In this document: piece by piece, positions 1 to 5,019 of the stretch | How the letters are laid out: each line of letters begins with the position of its first letter | Position numbering within the stretch: the first letter of the stretch is position 1 | DNA from: Alphaproteobacteria bacterium | GTDB taxonomy: Bacteria; Pseudomonadota; Alphaproteobacteria; Reyranellales; Reyranellaceae | Assembly: GCA_013290035.1 (NCBI GenBank) | Contig: JABCYT010000340.1 | Coordinates: 1 to 5,019 of the forward strand | Reading direction: 5' to 3' | DNA: 5,019 nucleotides | Position numbers and translations under genes: made by a program | Notes under the pieces: generated by a model | The model's database searches: none | Told to the model about the DNA's origin: nothing | Seen by the model: only the letters and a program-made list of their open reading frames with translations

Positions 1-765
1 CATGGCGATCGCCTGGTCCAGGAGGCCGCCCGGGTTGTTGCGCAGGTCGAGGATGTAGCCCTTGAGCTTGTTGCCGGCTTCCTTCTTGAGCTTCTCGACG
101 GCGTCGAGCACGCCCGAGGTGCTCTGTTCGGTGAAGGAGGTGACGCGGATGTAGCCGATGTCGCCGCCCTCGAGGTGGTAGCGCACGGCCTTCACCTTGA
201 TGGTCTCGCGGGTCAGCGTGACATCGAACGGATCCTTGGTACCGCGGCGCACCGAGATCTTGATCGGCGTGCCGACCTTGCCGCGCATCTTCTCGACTGC
301 GTCCTGCAGGGTCATGCCCTGCACCGGCTCGCCGTCGAGGGCGAAGATCAGGTCGCCGGGCTGCAGGCCGGCCTTGGATGCCGGCGTGTCGTCGATCGGC
401 GACACCACCTTGATGACGCCGTTGTCCATCGTGACCTCGATGCCGAGTCCGCCGAACTCGCCCTTGGTCTGGATCTGCATGTCCTTGTAGGTCTTGGGAT
501 TCATGTAGCTCGAATGCGGGTCGAGCGCGGCCAGCATGCCGTTGATGGCGTTCTCGATCAGGGTCTTCTCGTCGACCGGCTCGACATAGTCGCGGCGCAC
601 GCGCTCCAGCACGTCGCCGAACAGGTTGAGCTGCTGGTAGAGTTCGCTCTTGTCGCCGCCGGGGGCCTTGGGATCGGCCTTGTCCTGCGACCAGGCGGTC
701 ATGCCGACGGGAACGGCCAGGAACGCCATGATCGCGACGGCGGAAGCGATGCGCAAACGGGTCAT
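1..765 (-). CDS. ctpA: Carboxy-terminal processing protease CtpA, S41 family (N-terminal 255 residues, 3' end outside window)
   Basis: This is the N-terminal part of an exported tail-specific serine protease of family S41, which trims or degrades periplasmic proteins from their C-termini. The visible 255 residues show a signal peptide or anchor (positively charged TRLR, then a hydrophobic stretch to about residue 26, possible cleavage AWS/Q). An N-terminal helical region follows, with LDPHSSYM at 81-88. A PDZ domain covers about 98-186, with its ligand-binding loop GLGIE at 106-110 and GLQPGDLI at 133-140. The start of the protease core is marked by RNNPGGLL at 242-249. The catalytic Ser/Lys of the family lie further downstream, beyond base 1, so catalytic competence cannot be judged. 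The ATG at 765-763 is preceded by GAAGG at 777-773 with a 7-nt spacer, which supports this start. It follows gpmI on the same strand after 137 nt. The identification is secure; only the 3' end is missing. Confidence 0.95.
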   Translation of the reverse strand, partial: MTRLRIASAVAIMAFLAVPVGMTAWSQDKADPKAPGGDKSELYQQLNLFGDVLERVRRDYVEPVDEKTLIENAINGMLAALDPHSSYMNPKTYKDMQIQTKGEFGGLGIEVTMDNGVIKVVSPIDDTPASKAGLQPGDLIFALDGEPVQGMTLQDAVEKMRGKVGTPIKISVRRGTKDPFDVTLTRETIKVKAVRYHLEGGDIGYIRVTSFTEQSTSGVLDAVEKLKKEAGNKLKGYILDLRNNPGGLLDQAIAM

Positions 766-834
766 TGTGGTGCCTTCACAGGAGGTCGCCGGACGGGCCG
801 GCTAGTCGGGGTTTCGAGCGGTCGAGGCGGAAAT

Positions 835-862
835 ACAGGGGCTCTTTTACAGGGAGCTCTTT
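835..862. repeat. Short tandem direct repeat in the gpmI-ctpA spacer
   Basis: Two near-identical units stand head to tail: ACAGGG-GCTCTTT (835-847) and ACAGGGAGCTCTTT (849-862). They differ by a single inserted A and are separated by one T. On the ctpA-coding strand they read AAAGAGCTCCCTGT then AAAGAGCCCCTGT. The period of 14-15 bp is longer than one helical turn. A weak sigma70-like pair overlaps the repeat on the minus strand: TTGATC at 873-868 and TGTAAA at 851-846, spaced 16 nt. The repeat could therefore be an operator near a ctpA promoter, or simply a slippage duplication. The duplication itself is plain in the sequence; the regulatory role is only inferred. The rest of the 137-nt spacer has no convincing terminator. 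Confidence 0.6.
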
Positions 863-902
863 GGCAGGATCAAGGCGACGTGGGCTCACGGCCCTTCACA
901 AG

Positions 903-2492
903 TCAAGCGGAAGCCGCGGCGACTGCGCGCGGCGCGGCGAGGACGTGGGGCCGCTGGGCCGCGGAAAGCAGCGAATGGCCGGTCATTTCCCGGGGCTGCG
1001 CGACGTGCATCAGGGCGAGCACAGTCGGGGCGACATCGGCCAGCTTGCCATCGGCCAGTGAATGGATATCGGCCGGGGCGTTGAACAGCAGCGCCGGCAC
1101 GCGATTGAGCGTGTGCTGGGTGTGCTTCTGGTGGGTTGTTTCGTCGTACATCTGCTCGGCATTGCCGTGGTCGGCCGTCACCAGCAGGACCCCGCCTGCC
1201 TTCTTGACGGCCTCCATCAACCGGCCGAGGCAGGCATCGACCGCCTCGATGGCCTTCACGGCGGCTGCAAGATCGCCGGTGTGGCCCACCATGTCGCTGT
1301 TGGCGTAGTTCACGACGACGAGGTCGAACTTGCCCGAGCCGATCGCCTCGACCAGCTTGTCGGTCACTTCCGGCGCGCTCATCTCGGGCTTGAGGTCGTA
1401 GGTCTGGACCTTGGGCGAGGGCACGAGAATGCGCTCCTCGCCGTCGAACACACGCTCCTCGCCGCCGTTGAAGAAGAACGTGACGTGCGCGTATTTCTCC
1501 GTCTCGGCGATGCGCAACTGCTTGAGGCCGGACTTCGCGATTGTCTCGCCCAGCCCCATCCTGATGGCCTCGGGCGGGAACAGCGTCTTGAGGAACGGAT
1601 TGAGGGCGGCCGAGTAGTCGACCATGCCGACCGGCGCCGCAAACTTCACGACGCGAGGACGATTGAAGCCGTCGAAGCGCGGATCGAGCAGCGCGGTCAG
1701 GATCTGCCGCGCGCGGTCGGCGCGGAAGTTGAAGATCAGCAGGCCGTCGCCGTCCTGCATGCCGGTGTAGCCCTCGATTGCCGTTGGCTTCACGAACTCG
1801 TCGTCGAGCTTGGCGGCATAACCCTTGTCGACCGCCTCATCCGGTGTCTTCGCGGAGCAGCCCTTGCCATCGACGATGGCGTTGTAGGCCAGCGCCACAC
1901 GGTCCCAGCGCTTGTCGCGGTCCATGGGATAGTAGCGGCCCGAGACCGTCGCGAAACGGATCGGCAGGTCTTTCTTCAGGCCAGCCTGGATATGCTGCAG
2001 GCACTCATGCGCGCTGCGGGGTGGCATGTCGCGGCCGTCGAGAATGGCGTGAATCCAGACCGGCACGCCGCCGCTTGCGATCAGGTTGGCCAGGAAGACG
2101 AGATGGTCCTGGTGGGAATGCACGCCGCCCGGCGAGGCGAGCCCGAGAAGATGGCAGGCTTTGCCGCTCTTTTTCAGGGTGGCGGTCAGCTCGGCCAGGA
2201 TCGGGCTCTTGGCCAGCGAGCCGTCCTCGATGGCCTTGTCGATGCGCGGCAACTCGGGCACCGCCACGCGGCCGGCGCCGAGATTCATGTGGCCGACCTC
2301 GGAGTTGCCCATCTGGCCTTTGGGCAGGCCGACGAAGGTCTCCGAGGCGTCGATCAGGCCCTGCGGGCAGGTCGCGATCAGCCGATCGTAGTTTGGCGTG
2401 CTCGCCCCGAGGATGGCGTTGTACTTGGGGTCGGGGCGGTGGCCCCAGCCGTCGAGAATGCAGAGGACTGCGGGACGCGGACGAGAGGCCAT
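903..2492 (-). CDS. gpmI: 2,3-bisphosphoglycerate-independent phosphoglycerate mutase
   Basis: This cytosolic glycolytic and gluconeogenic enzyme interconverts 3- and 2-phosphoglycerate through a phosphoserine intermediate, using two metal ions (usually Mn2+). At 529 residues it is slightly longer than the usual ~510. The alkaline-phosphatase-like metal and catalytic parts are all present: D14 in ILDGWG; the phosphorylated S64 in GQMGNSEVGH; D400 and H404 in NSDMVGHTG; D441 and H442 in TADHGN; and a late His in KHTQHT, probably H460. The inserted phosphotransferase domain shows GGVHSHQDH (122-130), LDGRD (151-155), SGRYYPMDRD (184-193) and FNFRADRAR (254-262). K333 fits the conserved catalytic lysine. 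The C-terminus carries about 17 extra Ala-rich residues after GHSLL. The start ATG at 2492-2490 shares one base with the upstream stop (TGATG). No clear Shine-Dalgarno precedes it, so translation is probably coupled to the upstream gene. An ATG at 2690 in the same frame is rejected because its extra sequence is a shadow of that gene. Confidence 0.97.
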   Translation of the reverse strand: MASRPRPAVLCILDGWGHRPDPKYNAILGASTPNYDRLIATCPQGLIDASETFVGLPKGQMGNSEVGHMNLGAGRVAVPELPRIDKAIEDGSLAKSPILAELTATLKKSGKACHLLGLASPGGVHSHQDHLVFLANLIASGGVPVWIHAILDGRDMPPRSAHECLQHIQAGLKKDLPIRFATVSGRYYPMDRDKRWDRVALAYNAIVDGKGCSAKTPDEAVDKGYAAKLDDEFVKPTAIEGYTGMQDGDGLLIFNFRADRARQILTALLDPRFDGFNRPRVVKFAAPVGMVDYSAALNPFLKTLFPPEAIRMGLGETIAKSGLKQLRIAETEKYAHVTFFFNGGEERVFDGEERILVPSPKVQTYDLKPEMSAPEVTDKLVEAIGSGKFDLVVVNYANSDMVGHTGDLAAAVKAIEAVDACLGRLMEAVKKAGGVLLVTADHGNAEQMYDETTHQKHTQHTLNRVPALLFNAPADIHSLADGKLADVAPTVLALMHVAQPREMTGHSLLSAAQRPHVLAAPRAVAAASA

Positions 2493-3079
2493 CAGGACGC
2501 CGAGCCCGGCCGCCCGGGCGCGCGCTGCACCGAGTTGAACTTGTTGGGGCACGAGAGGTCGCGCGGATCGGTGTTGGGATCCTGGTTGGGCACCTCGATG
2601 GCGCAGAACACGAACTCGCCGCGCGGTTCGCCATCGATCGAGATGTCGTAGGTGTAGGTGCCGGGCGGATCGCCCGGGATAATGCACCATGAGCGCTGCA
2701 GCACGCCGTCTTGCACGGTCTCGAACATGCGCGTGGTGGCGCGGGTCTTGTCGGTGCTGACCTCGGTCTCGGGGCCGGCGATCACCTGCTCGGCCGGCTG
2801 CGAGGTCGTCAGCACCTCCTTGAGCGACACGACGCGGTTCGGCCCGCCGAGATACATGCGCCAGCCGAAGCAGGCGCGGTTGAACAGCAGCGGGATGGCG
2901 TTGGTCTCGTAGTGCCGCTGGCGACCGTCGTCGCCGGTGATCGACACGTAGGGAATGCTGCGCACGGGTTTGACCGCAGGCTTATCGGCCGGCGTGGTCT
3001 GGGCGAAGACCGCGGCGGAGACGGCCGTCAGGGCAAAGGCGGTGAAGGCGGCCAGGAGCCGCCGGGAGGGAACGCGCAT
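2492..3079 (-). CDS. Secreted protein of unknown function, four cysteines
   Basis: I do not recognise this 195-residue protein. It begins with a clear Sec signal peptide: MRVPSRR, then a hydrophobic Ala-rich core, with a good signal peptidase I site at VFA/Q (26/27). It therefore probably acts in the periplasm or outside the cell. The mature part (about 169 residues) has four cysteines at 70, 132, 159 and 177, which could form two disulfides. It also has a stretch, PGDPPGTYTYDISIDG (135-150) followed by EFVFCAIEV, that looks like paired beta-strands of an Ig-like or beta-sandwich fold. No lipobox or further membrane segment is seen. The ATG at 3079 is chosen because it places the signal peptide at the N-terminus; an in-frame TTG at 3163 would add 28 residues and overlap rlmH. 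The Shine-Dalgarno is poor. It starts 55 nt after rlmH, and its TGA overlaps the gpmI ATG (TGATG), so it is probably co-translated with gpmI. That coupling does not imply a shared function. Confidence 0.82.
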   Translation of the reverse strand: MRVPSRRLLAAFTAFALTAVSAAVFAQTTPADKPAVKPVRSIPYVSITGDDGRQRHYETNAIPLLFNRACFGWRMYLGGPNRVVSLKEVLTTSQPAEQVIAGPETEVSTDKTRATTRMFETVQDGVLQRSWCIIPGDPPGTYTYDISIDGEPRGEFVFCAIEVPNQDPNTDPRDLSCPNKFNSVQRAPGRPGSAS

Positions 3080-3134
3080 GGCTGCAATGTAGCCCCGGTT
3101 TTTCGTCAGAACAGAGGCAAAATAGACGCCTATT

Positions 3135-3593
3135 TCACGCCCGGTGGTAGGGGTGTCCCGCAAGAAGCTGCTGTGCGCGGTAGATCTGCTCCGCCAGCAT
3201 CGCGCGGGCCAGCAAATGGGGCCAGGTCATGGGCCCGAACGACAGCACCAGTGCCGCTTTTTTCAACAGGGGCGCGCCATGCCCGTCGGCGCCGCCGATC
3301 ACGAAGGCCACGTCTGACACCGAATCGTCACGCCAGCGCGCCAGCCGGCCGGCAAAGCCCGCGCTGTCCAGAACCCTGCCGCGACGGTCGAGCGCCACCA
3401 CCACCGACTTGGCCGGCACGGCGTCCAGCAGCAACTCGCCCTCGCGCAGGATCATCTGCGCGGGCGGGAGCTTGCGCTTTTCCTCCAGCTCACGCAGCAC
3501 CAGCGGCCAGCGGATGCGCTGGGCATAATGTTCGTAGAGATCGCGTTCAGGTCCGCGCCCGGCGCGGCCGATACAGGCGATCAGCAGTTTCAC
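3135..3593 (-). CDS. rlmH: 23S rRNA (pseudouridine-1915-N3)-methyltransferase RlmH
   Basis: RlmH is a small SPOUT methyltransferase that methylates N3 of pseudouridine 1915 in helix 69 of 23S rRNA, using S-adenosylmethionine, on assembled 70S ribosomes. The 152-residue product matches the usual 155-160. It has the N-terminal KLLIACIGR strand. The trefoil-knot cofactor loop is FVIGGADGHG at 97-106, and the family C-terminus is recognisable in LSFGPMTWPH (117-126), AEQIYRAQQLLAGHPYHR (134-151) and the terminal HPYHR. The start is GTG at 3593-3591: the reading frame is open far upstream, but KLLIACIG is the family N-terminus, and the GTG overlaps the rsfS stop as GTGA, the classic 4-nt coupling overlap. 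It lies directly downstream of rsfS, as in many bacteria, so two ribosome-acting proteins are made together. Confidence 0.95.
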   Translation of the reverse strand: MKLLIACIGRAGRGPERDLYEHYAQRIRWPLVLRELEEKRKLPPAQMILREGELLLDAVPAKSVVVALDRRGRVLDSAGFAGRLARWRDDSVSDVAFVIGGADGHGAPLLKKAALVLSFGPMTWPHLLARAMLAEQIYRAQQLLAGHPYHRA

Positions 3594-4033
3594 GCCGGCT
3601 TCTTGGCGCGGCGGGGGCGGGCCGTCTTGGCCTGCTTGGGTTTGACCACTGCCGCCTCGGTCTCGAGCGCCCACATCTTTTCCAGCCCGTAGAAGGCGCG
3701 CGGTTCGGGACGGAAGATGTGGACGATCACATCGCCGGCATCGGCCAGCACCCAGTCGCCGGTCTGCTTGCCCTCGACCGGGACATGGCCGCGCCCCGCC
3801 TGCTTCAACCTGTCGGCGAGATGCTCGGCGATCGCCACCACCTGGCGGTTCGACCGGCCGGAGGCGATCACCATGTAATCGGCGAAGGACGACTTGCCCT
3901 TGAGGTCGATGACGACGACGTCCTCGGCCTTGTCGTCGTCCAGTGAACGGCGCACCAGCGCGAGCAGCGCGTCGGTGTCCTTGCTGCGGTCGGGAAGCTG
4001 GCGGCCCCGATCGGATGAAGCCTGATCTGAGAT
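3590..4033 (-). CDS. rsfS: Ribosomal silencing factor RsfS portion (possible separate product from an ATC start)
   Basis: RsfS (Iojap/YbeB family) binds ribosomal protein L14 (uL14) on the 50S subunit and blocks joining with 30S, lowering translation in starvation. If counted from the ATC at 4033 the segment is 147 residues, a normal size for an alphaproteobacterial RsfS. Its core is complete: LLALVRRSLDDDKAEDVVVIDL (split here as LLALVRRSLDDD, 23-34, and KAEDVVVIDL, 35-44), SSFADYMVIASGRSNRQV (48-65), and the signature GDWVLADAGDVIVHIF (92-107), then PRAFYGLEKMW (111-121). The C-terminus is a basic Lys/Arg/Pro tail. The portion lies in the same frame as nadD with no stop between. It has no ATG, GTG or TTG at a sensible start; the only well-placed initiation signal leads to ATC. 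The function is secure. Separate initiation is uncertain, and it may exist only as the C-terminal domain of the fusion. Confidence 0.6.
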   Translation of the reverse strand: MSDQASSDRGRQLPDRSKDTDALLALVRRSLDDDKAEDVVVIDLKGKSSFADYMVIASGRSNRQVVAIAEHLADRLKQAGRGHVPVEGKQTGDWVLADAGDVIVHIFRPEPRAFYGLEKMWALETEAAVVKPKQAKTARPRRAKKPA

Positions 4034-4648
4034 GGTGGTTCCTTTCGGCTTGGTCCGCCGCCGTCGCACGGCGCGGATGGCGGTGGCGGAGTGGCTGTCG
4101 AGCCGGCTCGGAATGAAGCACCAGGCCGGCGGCAGGCAGGAGGCAAGCGCGCGCGCGTGGGCGGCGTCTATCCGGTAACGCGCGAAGGCGCGCGGGGCTG
4201 CCGAGACCAGGGCAGCGTAGCTCCAGCCCGGACGGGCGAAAGCGGCGATCGGGACGGCGGCGAACAGCTCGCGCCAGCCTTGCCAGTCGACGAGCTGGGG
4301 CAGGATGTCGGAGCCCATCAGCCACACGAACCGCGCCTTGGGATAGAGCCGATTGAGGGCGCGCACCGTGTCGAGCGTGTAGCGCGTGCCGAGCAGCAGT
4401 TCGGGCGCCTCGACCCGGATGCGCGGATGGTGGGCGATCTGCTTGGCACGCGCCACGCGCGTGGCCAGCGGCTCCATGCCGTCGCCGGCCTTGAGCGGGT
4501 TCTGCGGCGAGACCAGCCACCATACCTCGTCGAGGCCGAGCCGCTTCAGCGCCTCGAGGCTGACATGGCGGTGGCCGTCATGGGCGGGGTTGAACGAGCC
4601 GCCGAGCAGGCCGATGCGGCGCGTCGTGTCGCGCGGCACGCCCGGCAT
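3590..4648 (-). CDS. nadD: NadD-RsfS in-frame fusion: nicotinate-nucleotide adenylyltransferase plus ribosomal silencing factor
   Basis: One uninterrupted frame of 352 residues holds two proteins that are normally separate. Residues 1-194 are NadD, which adenylates nicotinate mononucleotide to deamido-NAD in NAD synthesis. It shows the nucleotidyltransferase motif GGSFNPAHDGH (16-26, with H23 and H26), LGTRYTLDT (86-94), GSD (112-114) and the late SATAIR (187-192). Residues from about 206 onward are RsfS. They are joined by a basic, polar linker starting RRRRTKPKG (195-203). There is no stop in any frame at the junction, so a simple single-base frameshift does not hide one. The ATG at 4648 is chosen because it lies 18 codons before GGSFNP and 31 nt after proA; no good Shine-Dalgarno precedes it, and an in-frame GTG at 4669 is an alternative. 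An ATG at 4834 would lie deep inside proA and is rejected. Both domains are certain; whether the cell makes a single fused polypeptide is not. Confidence 0.85.
   Translation of the reverse strand: MPGVPRDTTRRIGLLGGSFNPAHDGHRHVSLEALKRLGLDEVWWLVSPQNPLKAGDGMEPLATRVARAKQIAHHPRIRVEAPELLLGTRYTLDTVRALNRLYPKARFVWLMGSDILPQLVDWQGWRELFAAVPIAAFARPGWSYAALVSAAPRAFARYRIDAAHARALASCLPPAWCFIPSRLDSHSATAIRAVRRRRTKPKGTTISDQASSDRGRQLPDRSKDTDALLALVRRSLDDDKAEDVVVIDLKGKSSFADYMVIASGRSNRQVVAIAEHLADRLKQAGRGHVPVEGKQTGDWVLADAGDVIVHIFRPEPRAFYGLEKMWALETEAAVVKPKQAKTARPRRAKKPA
4031..4045 (-). promoter_or_regulatory. Shine-Dalgarno-like site spaced before an ATC codon inside nadD-rsfS
   Basis: On the coding strand AAAGGA (4045-4040) is followed by six bases and then ATC (4033-4031). 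What follows reads as S-D-Q-A-S, a typical soluble N-terminus, so the position is just where a separate RsfS would begin. ATC is not a standard start codon, though rare AUU starts are known (for example infC in E. coli). It is one base away from ATG. The site may be a real weak internal start, the remains of a lost one, or a single-base sequence error. Confidence 0.45.
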
Positions 4649-4679
4649 CGGATGATGCGCGGATATCACGCCGCACTGC

Positions 4680-5019
4680 TCATGGACGCAAGGTGCCCTT
4701 GCCGCGCACGATGTTCTTGTAGGTCGTGAGCTCGACCAGGCCGACCGGGCCGCGCGCATGCATGCGGTTGGTCGAGATGCCGATCTCCGCGCCCAGGCCG
4801 AACTCGCCACCGTCGGCGAACTGCGTGCTGGCATTGTGCATGACGATGGCGCTGTCGACTTCGGCGAGGAAGCGCTGCGCGGTGGCGGCGTTGTCGGTCA
4901 CGATAGACTCGGTGTGCTGGCTGCCCCAGCGCGCGATGTGGCGGATCGCGCCGCCGACGCCGTCGACCGCGGCGACCGAGATGACCGGCGCCAGGTACTC
5001 GGTGCCAGTCCTTGTCGGT
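4680..5019 (-). CDS. proA: Gamma-glutamyl phosphate reductase (C-terminal ~112 residues; frameshift suspected near the window edge)
   Basis: ProA reduces gamma-glutamyl phosphate to glutamate semialdehyde with NADPH in the second step of proline synthesis, in the cytosol. Only the C-terminal quarter of this ~420-residue enzyme is present; the active-site cysteine lies upstream of the window. Visible are [10 protein letters not shown], the family signature region [19 protein letters not shown], then [18 protein letters not shown] and [15 protein letters not shown], and the stop TGA at 4682-4680. The signature follows the usual pattern except for Trp where His or Tyr is typical. Upstream of TEYL the open frame reads PTRTG, while the next frame reads TDKDW, which is what the family usually has before x-TEYL. 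This indicates a frame change at about 5004. proA is the first visible gene of the run and lies 31 nt before nadD. Confidence 0.9.
   Translation of the reverse strand, partial: PTRTGTEYLAPVISVAAVDGVGGAIRHIARWGSQHTESIVTDNAATAQRFLAEVDSAIVMHNASTQFADGGEFGLGAEIGISTNRMHARGPVGLVELTTYKNIVRGKGTLRP

Noticed and set aside
788..802. GCCGG-ACGGG-CCGGC hairpin upstream of the ctpA ribosome-binding site
   Set aside because: A 5-bp stem in GC-rich DNA is expected by chance, and there is no T-run to make it a terminator.
1062..2651. Long plus-strand open frame of 529 codons opposite gpmI, with other plus-strand frames at 175-1308, 1778-2692, 2711-3946 and 4091-4729
   Set aside because: They lie antisense to clearly recognisable genes. 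Their translations are low-complexity Arg/Ala/Gly/His-rich with no known motif, as expected from GC-rich codon bias on the opposite strand.
2493..2690. Longer start for gpmI at the ATG at 2690
   Set aside because: The added 66 residues are Arg/His-rich shadow sequence of the secreted-protein gene. The family N-terminus begins just after the ATG at 2492.
3080..3134. Possible promoter in the rlmH to secreted-protein gap
   Set aside because: TTGCCT and TACATT are present on the coding strand but about 23 nt apart, too far for a sigma70 promoter; no terminator is seen either.
3080..3163. Upstream TTG start for the secreted protein at 3163
   Set aside because: It would bury the signal peptide behind 28 extra residues and overlap rlmH; the ATG at 3079 gives a textbook signal peptide.
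3594..4523. Long open extension upstream of rlmH in the rlmH frame
   Set aside because: It is out of frame with nadD-rsfS over that region and reads as Arg/Ala-rich shadow sequence. The GTG at 3593 with the GTGA overlap is the natural start.

Overview
The window is a GC-rich (roughly two-thirds G+C) stretch of chromosome in which every supported gene lies on the minus strand. Read in transcription order, from high to low coordinates, it holds proA (3' end only), a nadD-rsfS reading frame, rlmH, a small gene for a secreted protein of unknown function, gpmI, and ctpA (5' part only). The proA-nadD-rsfS-rlmH-...-ctpA order and the sequence style suggest an alphaproteobacterium. A Rhodospirillales/Reyranella-like genome is possible, but that finer placement is a guess.

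Layout: proA ends at 4680. After a 31-nt gap, nadD starts at about 4648 and reads through without any stop into rsfS, which ends at 3590. rlmH begins with GTG inside the rsfS stop (GTGA, 4-nt overlap) and ends at 3135. After 55 nt a 195-residue exported protein starts at 3079. Its stop overlaps the gpmI start (TGATG). gpmI ends at 903, and a 137-nt spacer with a short tandem repeat leads into ctpA (start 765), which runs off the window at base 1.

The genes are mostly housekeeping: proline synthesis (ProA), NAD synthesis (NadD), ribosome silencing and 23S rRNA methylation (RsfS, RlmH), glycolysis (GpmI) and a periplasmic carboxy-terminal processing protease (CtpA). The tight spacing and overlaps suggest one operon, or two if ctpA has its own promoter in the spacer.

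There is no mobile element, CRISPR array, RNA gene or defence system, and I do not see a wholly new system. The best leads are: (1) the in-frame NadD-RsfS fusion, with a well-placed Shine-Dalgarno sequence in front of an ATC codon exactly where a separate RsfS would start; (2) an apparent frameshift in proA near the right edge; (3) a tandem repeat in the gpmI-ctpA spacer; (4) an unrecognised four-cysteine secreted protein coupled to gpmI, together with the absence of the envC-type gene often found between gpmI and ctpA.
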